Below, in pieces: positions 44,004-57,373 of a stretch of DNA of 64,000 bases. The stretch lies in the NCBI GenBank assembly GCA_001600695.1, contig BCKQ01000003.1:434001-498000 (forward strand). Direction: 5' to 3'. Origin of the DNA: Ascoidea asiatica. Taxonomy: Eukaryota > Ascomycota > Saccharomycetes > Ascoideales > Ascoideaceae. Each line of letters begins with the position of its first letter. The first letter of the stretch is position 1. The translations under genes were made by a program, and so were the position numbers. The notes below the pieces were generated by a model. It was not told the DNA's origin. It made no database searches and worked only from the letters and a program-made list of their open reading frames with translations.

Positions 44004-45715
44004 AAGAAGATTCAATTCCTTAATGTGGGTTAGGCATGATAAATAACTAATTGAAGATTAAATATTAATATGTGAAGATGGTTAATAAAAATTTTATCAT
44101 TAAGTATATGAAAGATAATTCGTTGAGAATTGGAAGGATTAATTCAATTACAACTTTGAAGATTTTATGTGACACAATAAAATTAGATAGATGCAGTAAC
44201 AGGGAATTGTGAATGAATTATTAATGAACGAGTCAGTTAGAATGATTGTAGTTGGATTTGAAAAATATTTTAATATTTTTAATAGTGGGAAATGCTGTTT
44301 CATAACAGTAAATATTTTCATAAAATAACGTCCTGAAATTATTGGTTATGAACACAGTTCTTACGACTTTTGTTTTATTTTCTGTAAATGTCACCAAAAA
44401 TGATTAACAAAACTACTATATGCTTTAGTTGTTTTAGTTTAAATTTAAACTATGAGAAAATAGTTAATTTTAATCAGGAAAAACAAAGAATTGATCAATT
44501 AGTAGATAAATAATAAATTCAAGGCACTGGTATATGTCAGGGAATGTGATTAGGGATTACAAATAGAAAATTTCAGTTGACCAGTAAAATAGATGGGAGT
44601 CTAACCGTACGACTTTTATGTACTCTTCAAACTCGGTAACCCATACTCAGAGACATACCTTTCTTTAAATATTCATATCACAATCTTATATACACCGTCA
44701 TAGAACACTAATTCAATTATTAAAACCATATAGTAAAAATTTGCCACCGAGAGGCTTTGCAGAACTGGCTGGTGAATAGACCGTGAGTATTGTAGACATC
44801 AGCACCAAGGTTCTCATGCATTAGAGAATTATTACTGTCATGTGAGTCTAATAAAATTTGAAATTTTACAACTTTTAAAAGTAAATAATAAAGGAACTGA
44901 TAAACTAATAAAAGTAAAATTACTTTGTAACTTGATTTATTTTATTAAACCAATAGCAAAGCAATTAAAGAAGAAATCAATAAGCAATTGTTGACTTCTT
45001 TGTTTTGAAAAGGATATTTTTTTTTTTTATGTATTTGTTGGTTGATTTAACTCAGTTATCTTCACAATTTGTGGAGGATTAATCTTTAATTTAAGAATTT
45101 GAAATTGGTTTTGAGTTCAATACCAATATGATTAAAATTTATTGAAGTCTAATTTTTAATTCAATAATTGCAATTGATTTTGACTTGACTACCAATATGA
45201 TTACTATTTCCAATTTATTGAGTTTTAATTTCATGAATATGCATTGAATTAAAATAAGTTTATTAGTTTATAAAATATTAATTGGATTGAATTTCAATTT
45301 TATGAGTATTATTGATGGATTATCCTTTTGACTGTGTAATAAATAAAAGGTAATTTCAAATGAAGTTGAAGAATTTTAAAGCACAAATTTTTCAAATAGA
45401 TAAACTTTTTGAACCATTTTAAAATTCAAATAAAATCTACTAGAATATTAGTAACGATAAACAAAAGAAACATGTAAATTTTAGCTAAAATCACCATCGA
45501 TTTCCCAATTATTACTTAAAGTTTAATTAGAAATTTTGAGAAATATTTACAGCGATGAAGCAAGTAATGATGCTAATTTCTAATATCATTTAAATTAAGG
45601 ATAATCAGCTTGACCTGTTTCTGAACCCGCAACAAGATCATAACCTTACATGGTTGTTGAAAAAGATCATAGATTCAACTCTATATAAAATTTAAAAGAG
45701 AAGAACAATTGAAGT
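44004..45715. other. AT-rich core of the inverted-repeat region, no gene seen
   Basis: The core is dominated by attga/ttaaa words, with several imperfect repeats of the type aatttattgaagtctaatttttaattcaataattgcaattg (about 45,060-45,310). No open frame of note is present. It has no GC island, unlike the host promoters. Confidence 0.5.
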
Positions 45716-46414
45716 TGTTGTATGTTGCACTGACAGAATGAAAAGTTTGTCAGTGGAAAAAAGGGGTTGGCTCGGAACCTGTGTGAGTGTCTTCGGAAAC
45801 CAGTGAACTTAATCATGGAGTCACATCGTGTGGACAGCATGAGTCTGAATACGGATTCAGAAACCTTCAAGTATGGCATTCTTTTACACAAAAGAAGGCT
45901 TATGCAAAGCAACCAAACAGAAAGGGTCCCTGCGCCGATCCTACTGTCCTTGGGATTTAACATCTATCCGGTTAGGTGCTAAATCCTAACAGCTCTTTTT
46001 TTGCCGTATGGGCGAACTTAGCTTCAATGTGGGCTTGATGGTTTTGCGAGTATCGCTGATACTAAGCTCCGGATCTTTTCTCTTGTACACATCACCTTAT
46101 GTAAGTCCACCTGTCCTATTCCATGTTACTAGAATATCATATGATATGCGAATATGTGTGAAGCTCTTCCCGGATTGAAGCAAGGTCATGTGAATTAATG
46201 TATTCGCAAAGAAACTTAATACAACTCTAATAGACAATAGATATGTATGTCTGATCATGCTGCTCTATAGAATCGAACATAGGATATAAAGTTTATTGTA
46301 TAATATATGACTCTGTCACCTCTATTACAGGTACGTGTCGTTTAGACCTTCACCAGCTATGCTGTTAGTACTAAAATATGCCCTACCATATATAGATCTC
46401 TAGTATTTCCAACA
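45716..46414 (-). mobile_element. Diverged LTR copy, about 700 bp, minus orientation
   Basis: The 5' end (tgttggaaatactagag on the minus strand) is at 46,414. Scattered blocks match the 1-kb LTRs throughout (aaggtcatgtgaatt, ggatttaacat...ctaaatcc, gtccctgc). The left boundary is uncertain; a TGTTG at 45,716 would give matching termini, but no target duplication is visible. The sequence outside its 5' end is the copia-like fragment, the same junction as in arm 1. Confidence 0.65.
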
Positions 46415-46580
46415 CATGCTTCATTACCAGCGCATTGGTTTTTATTCTGTTTAGAGTGAACTATAATGAGGGCTACTAATAGGTATAAACAAATCATTAA
46501 TGATATACCTTATCATTTTGTAACAAAGAAGACAATTAGTGGAAGAAATATAATCCCATTAGCAGCAAAAGCATTTGTTA
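46233..46580 (-). repeat. Inverted-repeat arm 2 (partner 43,319-43,660)
   Basis: Near-perfect reverse complement of arm 1 over about 340 bp. The junction between LTR and gene fragment is identical in both arms, so one arm is a copy of the other made after that junction existed. Confidence 0.8.
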
Positions 46581-47472
46581 ACATATTACTTGATTTGTCT
46601 AACGTTAATGGAAAAACTGTCGAACGAGTTTATTTAATGACATCCGACAAGGTATACGGGCATATTATTTATATTCCCTCTTTAAACAAGTATGTTGATA
46701 CCAGACATATTTATGCAAGTAATGAAAACTTTGATAGTGGTTGAAACTATGATAGGGTAATAATTTATGATATCATTTCCCAAAGGTTGTTAGCTCTGAA
46801 TATGAAGAGAAACCACAAAAAGTAAATTATAATATATTTACTGGAGTAGAAGAAAATACGCCAACTGATGTAGAACATCATAAGACTTTACAACAAGGTC
46901 CATCAACTGTTATTCGTAAATTTCTTCAACAAGTAATGCAAAATTGAAGGTTGTTCCTGCCGAAATTGCAGCAAGTAATGTCGAAGAAGTTCAAAAACCT
47001 GTACATGAGATTATTATTAGAAGATGAGGAGGGAGCAGAACAAGAAAAACCTCAGGAAACAGATACTAACATGCAAGTAAAGGGTAGCATGAATCTCAAA
47101 AGCTTGTTAAATGATGTGGGAGTTGTAGTTATTTATTACGTTAAGGACCCAGGAGAATACTTATTGGAAACAAGTCCAATAATTATGAACTGTTTGGTGG
47201 TAAATGGTGTGAAGTCTAGCTTAGACAAAATACCAGAGAATATTGGAGAAACTATGACTTTAGGATTTGAGGAAGCTATTCAAAAAGTGTTGGCTATTAT
47301 TAAAACAAATGGATCATTTGTTATATTAAACAGTAACGATGTTCCTACCAGCATTAAGAAAAAAGCTATACCACTGTTATGGGGTTTTAATTTTAAAAAA
47401 TCGGCTGTTGGTTGTACAACTAAAAAGGTTAAATTAGTTATTTCTGGTGATAAAGAAACAGATAAAAAATAG
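46466..47472 (+). pseudogene. Decayed Ty1/copia-like pol fragment (integrase C-terminus to start of reverse transcriptase)
   Basis: Two plus-strand frames, 46,466-46,744 and 46,951-47,472, separated by stops and a shift. Seen: KVYGHIIYIPSLNKYVDTRHIYASNE, similar in order to the copia integrase tail 'GYRIYDPxTKKIxxSRDVxF'. The second frame has GFEEAIQKVLAI, then KAIPLLWGFNFK and KKVKLVISGDKE. These resemble the copia reverse-transcriptase entry 'EAMxxEI...KAIPxKWVFKxK...KARLVARGDxQ'. The intervening sequence is acidic and Gln-rich. No YVDD or RNase H part is seen. The match is by eye; a gypsy or unrelated origin is possible. Confidence 0.45.
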
Positions 47473-48250
47473 AAAACCTAGACCTACAAATCAAAAAATT
47501 GTGGTTTTAAATACAAAAGAATCTGGTTAAGATGCAGCGAACCAAGATATTTAGATACAAATATGAAACATAATCAAATAAAATTATTATATAAGAAAAA
47601 ATACAGAAATAGTATTAATTTAAATACTATTATTAATAAATTTACCTGCTCTTTGACAACTAAGGGTTCCACTTTAATTTCAAAGGCCGATCATAAAAAT
47701 AATTTGCTAATTATTAATAATCATAATTCAAAAGAAATATATGAAGAGTCAATATAGCACGATTCCATATGTCAAGATTCAATATGTATTCAAAATTATA
47801 GAATTGATAAAACAACTAAAGATTCACTACAATTTGTTTCAAAAGTTGACAAAACTTAAATTTTAATTTCAAAAACTTCCTTAATAACTATTAATATAAA
47901 ACATTTCAGCCATTCAAAACAAGAAATTTATAATATTAATTTAAATAATCAAATTTGTCAAGAGAAACGTGGTAAAATAATTGAACTATGATTAGATTAT
48001 TTTCTTACTACGATAGTGGTAAATAAAGTATCATTGAAAATTCCAACGTATTTATTCAAACATTAGTTAATGGTACAAAAAAGGTCTTAGATTATATATA
48101 TTTTAATTTTGAATGTCTATTAGACAGTTAACAAATGTTCCTATAATTATGAATTCCGAAGGGATTTGGATGGTATGCTGTTACTCTTAACTTATTATCA
48201 AGATGATTTAGAAAAAAAAAAAGGATAATGAAAAGAATAAATAGAAAATG
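47473..48250 (+). pseudogene. Continuation of a decayed plus-strand reading frame, family unknown
   Basis: A 64-codon ATG frame (47,563-47,757) and frames that follow it are broken only by scattered stops to about 48,200. They encode Lys/Asn/Ile/Ser-rich sequence with two loosely similar segments (LTTKGSTLISKADHKNN and FVSKVDKT*ILISKTSL). It may be the ruined rest of the retroelement upstream. No motif is secure. Confidence 0.25.
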
Positions 48251-51200
48251 GGTTGAAATATATTATATATAACAACTGTAATTCAAATCTGATAAATATC
48301 AATTTCAAATTCAATAACAAAAGAATGTGAAATAATGAAAAATGATTTATAAAATAGAATATATATCAAACTAAAAATTAAACATTAAATGCATAAAATT
48401 CTGAATTACTGGTAACTAGTCTTGCAGAAAACACATTAATCTGCTAATTTTATAAAAATCAATTATTAAAATCCTACTACGCTCTAATCAAAACCTGCCC
48501 TTCACTCCAAAAAAATCCATTAAACCATTATTTAAATCATAGTGAGTTGCTTCTATAATTGAAAAAAATTGTTAAGTATATTTCTTTGATTAAGTTTATT
48601 TAAACTTTGTTTTGGACACAATATGCATTCATAAAAGGTGAGGTATGACATCCGGTAATAATGGTGAGTCCATCTGAGTATCATTCAAAAATCCATGAAA
48701 CTTCAAGCAAAAAGCATACTTCGTTCAACAGCTAGCCCTTAATGCTCCGAACCTTACGATCCAGTTTCACCATGTGCGCCATTTTAGTACGTGTAAGCGA
48801 TAATTTCCGTTATCGCTTATTGCAAACGACTGTTGGTGCTCCCACGATAACATATCCATTTGGTTACAGCATCAGCAACTTTACATACTTTGTCAAGGCA
48901 TTAACAAGAAACGAATGCGATATATAGGTGGGGAAAGAAGAGACCTCGAAAAATGACAAAGTCGCATTTTTTTGAACTTCCAAGCTGGATCCACAGAAGC
49001 TAGACTTGAAAGTTGTGCTAGTAAGGGTTGAAAATTGTAAGAAGATTAACCGTTATCTCGAGGTAAATGTCTACCAGATAACTTTAAAACAGTATTATAG
49101 GAGGTTAGATTTAGTAAAGTTATAAAAACACAATCATACTATCATACTCAAATTTCTTCATTAAATTTGGAATACTTGATTTTAACTGTCGACTATGAGC
49201 GTAGTTCAAAAAATGTGCAAACAATAAATTAGATGACAACAGTTTTCAAGAGGTTGGTTAGACTCGATACACATTATTACATTCGCGATCTTCATAATGT
49301 TCGGCAATACTGCCCATGCTTCGCTCAAAAAAACAGATAGGCCTGCATTCCTAAGTCGCTAAAAATATGTTGAAATTGATAGAAATTCAAAACATTAGTA
49401 GTTTAAAATAGCTACAAAAAAATATGTCTGGAAGGAAGATAATGAGCCTCAAAAAGGCGCATTTACCACTAGTAAATGTGGTAGGATAAACCTATCTGCC
49501 ACTTACTTCTTTATGTCGGCCTCAACATGCATAATCAGCACCCCATTTTGTTTTAAAGCACAGAAAAAAACGTTTGAATATTGCACCATTGTTTTGATCT
49601 ATTAATTACTCTGTGATTTTATTCATGTCCAGGGTTCTTTTTTCTGACATTAATTCTTACGTGAAATTTAATTAAATTTGTAAGTAATTGTTCCATCAAG
49701 TCTGATCTTAGAATAACGGCGACAACATTAGTTTTGAGCTAGGTGTGCGCATTTACTGCAGCCTGGGTGGATAATGTTTAAAGAACGGATTTACTGGAAA
49801 TTCTATAAGCCACTAACCAATATTTGATAGAGTTCTTAACTGAGTACTAACATAATTTTACGTCCCGTTTGCTAATAGAACTGGCTACTGATATAGATTC
49901 CATAACCAATTCGAGTTGATTTTCCGTTATGTTAGCATACATTAAGTTAATAAGGAGTTGAACTAGAAATCTCACCGAAAAGCTTCAAGTTTTGTGTTCC
50001 AAAACGCTTGCAGGTGCCCGACACAAAGGTAAAGCTTTATGTGGAGTCAAAATGAGCTTCTCGGGTTTGTTTCCCTATACCGGCATCAGTAATGACATAT
50101 ATCTAACAAGAGATTAGACTACTATCCCTTTCTTACTGGCATAAACAGGTTTGCATCTCAATAGCATTTTCACATGCTAAAAAAAATCAGCATCTGGTGT
50201 GAAAATATTACGCTTATCTTGAAATGAAATTGTTAATAAAATATAATTGAACCAATTAGTGCAAGTTGGTGACGTTCATTATAACCGACACAGCGCCAAC
50301 AAAAATCAAGCAAAAAAACGACAAAAAAAAAACCGGGTAATTCTGACACGTGACAATTGTTTTCCGAATTCTGTAAAACCAGCAGGCTGAATCCGTATGA
50401 TAGGAACAGGTTTCGCGAACGAATGGGCTGCATTGCTTTTTTATTAAAAATCTAAATATTGGTGGTGGATACACCAGGAAAGAACCTCGTCTACTGCTGG
50501 GGCAGATATTAATGTCCTAATTAATAAGGTAACGTTATTTTAATTTCTGGTTGTTAGTATCCTTTTGACACTTCAACTATTAGGATTTCCTCAAGCAATT
50601 TGTAGCAATTTTTCCTAAGATTGGCTTCCAAATCCTGTCTGTGTAACGGATTCCCGAAACTTTAACTCAAGATCTCATCTCTTCAATCGAGATACCTGCA
50701 CGACAATCGGGACCAAATTTCACAGAAGTATTCCTTTTATGGCCAGCTGGGGTTTCCGGTAATCCAGAGCAATCATAATATTTGATAATTATTGGTCAAC
50801 TCTTTTTTATTAACACGATCACTCGTAGCTGTATGCTATGTACATGCAAAGGCAGTTACGTTTTCTTCGCTGGAATCCCAATAAAATAGGAAAGCGCCTC
50901 CAAGCTGTATACCCTTTGCCTTGATGGAAGCCCCACTACGTGCGATCGAATTCCCGAATGGAATCAATGTGTTATTTGACTGGACTATATATTGTTGCAG
51001 TAGTTTTTTACCACAATTAAAAAGCAAAAATTTAAAGTAAAATAATTTTAAGTAATATGGTTATGACCGTCAACCTAAAGTTCCCACTCTGTTTGCAACG
51101 GAACCGGGTCTTAACACTTTTGCTCCCCAATAATATATACACCAAAGCGCATTTCTTTCTTTAATGAATTTATTTTTTTTTGAGCATATGTCGTTATGTG

Positions 51201-53099
51201 GAACATTTCACCCGTTGTATGTTATTCATTCTTGAAAAAAGTACTTACCATTTTACTGATTCGCTGGTTCGACAATTGATTTAAGTTAAAGAAAGGTGGC
51301 ATTTGATTATTTTTATTGAAAAGTTATTCGGTTGTGTATTTTTAGTTTTGAATACTGGACACCATTTTGAGTGTATGAGTGCGGAAAGCTATTAAATTTT
51401 GAGGTTCAGTTTGGAAAGGAACCCCTAATTGTCAACACATGGTTTGCTTTTGTATACTATAGGAGTATAAATTCCTACAGCTGGCTTGCCAACTCTAAAC
51501 GATTGTTGAAGTGTGTCGCTTTCTGCCCTTAATGGGAAACGGTTATTATTAACTTGAGGGAAACCCAAGAGTTGAACAGGTTTCGGTACGTAACGCGAAG
51601 ATCTTGTAACCGGAAACTAGAACGGCTGCGGGAAACTTTTTCTCCCTTTATGCCCATAAGCTAGAACCCAGCAAAAATTAGCTAATCGAACTGAGTTCCA
51701 CGTGGGGTAAATATATTATTACAGTGAGATAATAATTGGTCAGGTTTCCACCGTTTTCGGGAACTCCTTAGTTTTTTGGCAGTATATTTTCTGTGAACAA
51801 TTTTCCCCATAATTATGCCCGCATAGTAAGCCGCTAACACATTTCAGAAATTGCGCATATCAATATTAGAAAATCCGTATAGCAATTTTCGAAATCTTCC
51901 ATACCAAATCCGCAAAGTTCGTCCTCAAATATAACAAAATTTTGGAATAAAAACTCTGGAATTTCAGATACAACTATTTTGGAAGGTTCAGTCGATATTT
52001 ACCAAACTTGCAGTAAAACTTTTGAGGTTTGGAATAAAAGTGATTGGTGAATTTTGAAATTTTTCCTGACGTTGCTGGATGAACCTCAGAACGAAACCAG
52101 GTAGAAGAGCAACAAAAGGTAAACAAAAAACCACAACAGGAGGCACAGAAGCTACGGAAATGGGTACATATGTGACCTATGCATTAATACGGGAGGCTAA
52201 CATTTTACACAGGTGGCGATGTGTACCATTCCTTTCAACCTTCCAGCTCCCGTAATAAATCAGTCAGCGTTTTCTATCTGGAAACCGCTTTTCTCTACTT
52301 GTGCAATTGTTTAGCCGGCATATTTTTCTCTGTAATTATATAATATATTTGAAATCTTGGCACGTTGCATGTCGCTTGTGTATGCAGATTTCAAATCGCC
52401 TGATCAATCATGTGGAGTGATACCGTCTATCAGCCAACGCCCCTAAATGTGTGAGAATGCTATCTAAAGTTATTATTACAGCTTCTTAAATAGGCTTACC
52501 AATTGTGGACAGCAAACCTGGCTTCTGGCTTCTGGCTTTTTGCAAAAAATGTAGGAAATAAAACTGTTGAAGAAATTTACGAAAAAAAATTATAATTCTA
52601 CAAATTATTTTTTATTTTTATTTGCTATATGTTAACATTTATAAATATAAATTAATTAAATATACTGCTCTACAGCATACGTTGTTAAACTTAGCTTTAA
52701 CGGGAGAAAAATAAAACATTTATATATATTTTTTAATCTACCAGCAACAATAACCACAACTATCCAAGATACCCTTTGATTATCACAAAGCACTCTGAAA
52801 AAAGCATATAACAACAACAAAAATAGCCTAACCATTAAGGCCAGTTGTGTCACAGAAACTGTTTGAAATTAACGTTTATTCTCGACATATTTCATTTATT
52901 AAAATATATTTATATATAAATAAAAAGTGAGTTTAAATAAACCTGGAGAAATGACGTTTATCTACGTAGACATTCTGGATTTGTCTTTCGAAAAAATTTT
53001 CCGCTTACATAAGCCACGGGTAACATAATTTTAGTTTTCTATGAGAAACTGTTAGAGTCACCCTTGAAATTAATTCCCAAATCAATTCCAATAGAAAAA
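48251..53099. other. Five kilobases of decayed-looking DNA, no recognisable gene
   Basis: Frames are short, on both strands, and many start without ATG. Base composition is clearly richer in G and C than the host genes (for example 48,720-48,960, 50,580-50,960, 51,410-51,700), as for the mobile blocks. A CACGTG core lies near 51,700. I see no transposase, reverse transcriptase, tRNA or rRNA signature. Confidence 0.45.
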
Positions 53100-53300
53100 T
53101 TATTTTGAGGCAGAATGTTGTTCTATTAAATTTGATAGTTCTTTCAGATCTTTTTCAAAATCAAAGCCTAACTGGTATTCTTTATAAATAGTGCACAATA
53201 TATTTGTGATGTTATTTTCCAACTCACTCATAAGCACCAATCTTTCACCAGCGTTTTGAACAAGCAGCAACTCATTTCTTGCAACAAACGTGATTAGGTT
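53100..53300 (-). pseudogene. Exon-like coding fragment with a possible upstream splice junction
   Basis: The minus strand reads ITFVARNELLLVQNAGERL...KDLKELSNLIEQHSASK then TAA, a well-formed amphipathic helical sequence. It is directly preceded by ...TGTGTATAG, and 62 nt earlier by GTAAGT (53,362-53,357), as for a short yeast intron. Upstream sequence in another phase reads NELGCTNIL, but joining at these sites does not keep a frame open. It is therefore a decayed gene end, or chance. The family is unknown. Confidence 0.22.
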
Positions 53301-54020
53301 CTATACACAACATGCTGGTAAATAATTATATTATATTTTAATTATTAATAAAAGAAACTTACGGAGTATGTTGGTGCAACCTAATTCATTGGCTTTAAAA
53401 GACCAAAAATTTTATAAAGTATTTGAAATAAAAAAAACAAACCACATTTGCAATTTATGGAAAACCAGCAAATTGACCTGCGATTTTCTGTATGACAAAA
53501 ACAAAACTTTGTTTGATTGTCGCGGATAGTTATATCGATTTACAGTCCTTTGGAAAGGTTTAACAAAGAAATATTTATTTGTTGATCAAAGTAAACGCCC
53601 ATTTTGGCTTCAAGTAAACATGCAGAACAACGTTTGCTAAAGGTGCTCGCTAACTTCTTTCGACAAGAGGAAAAAGAAACTTTTTGGTTTCTAAGCCAGA
53701 GGAAATGGTAAAAAAACCATATCCAAAGTTTTTTTTTTTTGGATTGTCCTATGCATAAGCTACTGCTAGAAAAGTAATTTGTTATCCAAAGTATTGTTGG
53801 GTTTATTACATAGAATAAGTTCAATATCATGAAGCCTGTCAAAAGTTGTAGTCCACGAGTTTTTTTGCTTACATGGCTGCAGAGGAATCTTTCTCATCAG
53901 CCTGCGATACTCATGCTTAAAGTAATAGGTAATCAATTGGAGAAAAGCTGAGAAACAAAACTGGTTTTTAAGACCTGCGAGTCACAATCAAAAATCTTTA
54001 AATCAATTCAAATTAAAACA
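53301..54020. other. Spacer within the decayed block
   Basis: A minus-strand 100-codon frame at 53,540-53,842 encodes KKKKLWIWFFYHFLW- and CRKKLASTFSKRC-type sequence without family resemblance. No other signal is seen. Confidence 0.35.
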
Positions 54021-55932
54021 ATGTCTCCAAAGCCAATTGTGCTGATGCAGCATTGGCTGAAAATCCGGATAATGATATTGTGTTTTTTTTTAAGTATTAT
54101 AGAACCTTTTTACGATCTAGTAAATTTTGAATCAAATAACACTGAAAGCTTTGATGCTGATCAAACACTTTCTCCATTTAAATTATCGATTAATAGCACT
54201 CGTGAAGTAAAAGAATCACACATTTACAACAGTTCATTGGAATTAAATACGGTTACTTCAAATTGACATGCAGCAACTCTACCTCAATTTTATATGCCTT
54301 ACTCTGCGTCAAATAACTGTTCATTTTTAATTATATCAAATGTCTTAGTAAATATGGGTAATGCAGATATATACGGTGGTTATGAACAAGACGCTATTGA
54401 CGGGTTATCAATAGAAGAAATAATCCCTTTTACTGGAAACTTGTAAAAAGGCGATTTAGTAAATGTTGAAGCATATTTTGTCAAACATGTCATCTATATA
54501 TATCCAACACAAATCCAATAGCTCCGTTTTTCTATAAAGTTTGCTCATGGTATATCAAACATATGTGATTCAACAACTCTAATAGAAATGGCTTTGATAT
54601 TCTCGATCTCGAGCTTTTTAAAACACAAAAAAAATTAAATTATACAGTTATTCCTTCTTGAAATAAAAAAATATGTTAGCCCGATCTACTCAAACGAACG
54701 TTTAAAAAGTGTTAAACATTAAGAATTTGTGTTTGTTAAATGATGATGGAGTAATAGATGATGATAATATACTAAGACATTATGATAATCGAGTAATAGA
54801 TGACGATAACGCAACAAAAGATAACTATAATTGTCATTTGATAAGTACCTTTTGGGAAAATGTACCCCATAATAGCGGTGGCCAAGTGTATGTTCAACCT
54901 GGGTATGAAATTTCGGTATCCCCAACTGACTCAGACGGTTCAATGAATGCTGATTCATATAGTATAGTTATCCAGGTTCGCGGTTCGGACTTATGGATAT
55001 TCTTCGGAAGGAGATCCAGATATTTTAGATTTTGAGTCCGATATGGAAACCATTGCTGATATACATGACATATTTGATGATGCTGATCATCCAAGAAAAT
55101 CAATTTTAGAGCTATTGAAGTTACCAAAATTCAAATGCAGTTACTCTTTTATTTTGTAAAGAATGGCCATTCATTGAAGAGTTATGAGCTCGCTGCAACT
55201 TTCATTCCTGAAAAGATGCTTGTGAGTAACACGATTACTGAGATGGTCAATTCGGCTTTAAGATTAAAAGACGTTAAAGAATTAATTGTTAATTCGTATT
55301 ATTCGTTTCCGGACACTCAAGCTCAATATTATGACTTAAAAGTAAACTCTATAAAAACTCTTCTACAATATTTTCATCGAAAAAATTATGTACAGCTATT
55401 ATTCCAATGTGAGGTTTCCAAAAGGTGATTGATAGACGAGAACCTAACTTTAGACATAAAAATTAATCAATTGAGCAAAGAAAGATTATTCTATCGCCTG
55501 AATGTCAATATACTTCACAGCGCATTTTTAAATTGTTCAAGACATTCTACGATTTAAGATGTTCCCTGGATATTTTGTAAAACAAAAAAAACTGGTCTCT
55601 TTCTTTATTTTTATATTTAGATTTATTGTGTCAATGTGAGAATTATGGTGCATTTATCGTTAAATACCATAATGATAACTCCTTACTTCAAGGATAATGT
55701 TAAAATTATTGGGTATTTCTGTTTTTCCGGATGCCTCTTTGGAAATTCAGAATTCCATGAGCTAACGGATATGTTATTGGACTTAGTCAGCAAGGCTGTT
55801 AGAGGTTTTGAAGCAGTTTCCTCTAATAATCACACTTCCAAGATTATTCAAATACCCACCTATATAGTAGGAGATATACCTTCACAGGGCAGGCTGCTTA
55901 GTGGGCCTACAGCACGTACCTTTTATCCATGA
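54021..55932 (+). pseudogene. Decayed plus-strand gene series, possibly Tnp2/CACTA-like transposase
   Basis: Successive plus-strand frames (54,021-54,266; 54,709-55,035; 55,135-55,428; 55,636-55,932) are separated by single stops or shifts. The first is Ser/Asn/Glu-rich. The second carries Asp-rich repeats (DDGVIDDDNILRHYDNRVIDDDN). Between 55,020 and 55,135 a shifted frame reads DILDFESDMETIADIHDIFD. The last frame has IQIPTYIVGDIPSQGRLLSG. This recalls the 'ALLxxxCDIPAARKVxGFxxH' region of fungal Tnp2-like transposases, preceded here by FSGCLFGNSEFHELTDMLLDLV in the place of '(S)GIIPGPxEPxxLxxxLxPLVDEL'. The match is weak, and no DDE residues can be assigned. Confidence 0.3.
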
Positions 55933-57373
55933 GGTTTCAGTAAAGTAAAGCGAATATGGTTACATGGCGATAAATTAACATACACATTTCCACGCAAAGA
56001 AATAAAAAATACAAAGGAAAATTTTGGATATTGTTCTATAAAACAAAAATTAATTCAAATTTCCTTTATATCTCCTCTTATAATATAGCATGTGCAGTTC
56101 AGTCTGAAAACTTTTTTCCTGATTATTTAAAGTTACTTTTCAACAAAGGAAGAAAGTAAGATATCCTAGAAATGCAGATTTGAATCGGTGTTGCAACAAT
56201 CTCTCAGCTAATTATCAGAAAATGTTTAAAATAATACAAGTTACAGATTAATTAATGAAGCTATCAATTAGAACTATCAGCCAGCCGTGGAAAAAAAAAT
56301 GCGGCTTTTTCGTTTTGTTTTGCTTTATTATCGCCAAGAAAACAGACATTATAGAGTTGCCCGATCCTGAGCTTCAAGGGCTATCTTTTCAATACAGTTG
56401 CTAACTATTATTTTGGCAATTTTCAGTAATTTATTGGTTCCAGCGTCTCTAATGGATCTTGTTAAACTTATCAAAAACTACTATACAGAACTAATTAAAT
56501 TCGGGAATTTCAAATCATAGAATACTTCTGCAAACCCTGATACCCTTGTTTTCCCTATCCAACAAGATATCGAGTATAATCGTGTTTCTGTGAGGAACTA
56601 CAGATGCCAAGTGGAGATATTTAAGGGGTTGCATAAACCGATTCTGGGTACCGAGTAAATAACCATCCAAAATAGGGAGTATGCTGTATTTATTGTTTAT
56701 ATCTTATATCAAAACTTATACCTTTTAAGCCACTTCTGTCTATTTGTTTTGGGAAACTTTCTTATTCTAGTATACACGATGCTTTAAGGAAAATTTGGAA
56801 GAAAAACGTTTATGCGGTAGCCGACTGCATATTCACGAAAATTATATTTTTCAGAGATGCATATCGCAACTCTGTTGGCAAGAAAATATAGATTTCGTTA
56901 AACAAAAATACTTATGTAGTCCCTGTTTATATATGAAAAACAAGGCGATATGGATTTATTTACCGTTTCTCAGAAGTTGATCTGATTCAATACGCTGTTC
57001 CACCGGACGTGAGAATTAGAAAAAGTATTTTTAAGAGCAGTTTCAATTTAGTACCAATATTTAAGAAAAGGTTAAGTCCCAGAAATGAAGTAATTAATTA
57101 GATGATGTTGCTCAACTTTTTTCTACTTGAACTTATGATTTTAATAGATAATCAAGCTCATTTACTCCAAATGTAAAACATTTATCAATCATATTAATAG
57201 GATAATCAACAAGATACTAAAATGTAATAATAACTTTAATTTAGGATAATATATTTGCAAACTAAAGTTATGAAGACACAATAAATGGATGTACTTTCCT
57301 TTTGTTCTAATACAGATTACAAGAAAACCAAAACCAGTTAAATAATTTGACTTTATAGTCACAATTGCTCTAA
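55933..57373. other. Decayed DNA, no recognisable gene
   Basis: Only short frames. The one at 56,795-56,980 starts with a non-ATG codon and encodes an uninformative Cys/Leu-rich peptide. Confidence 0.4.

Noticed and set aside
48742-48927. 61-codon plus-strand frame in the decayed block
   Set aside because: It has an ATG and mixed codons but no recognisable motif, no support from flanks, and is short.
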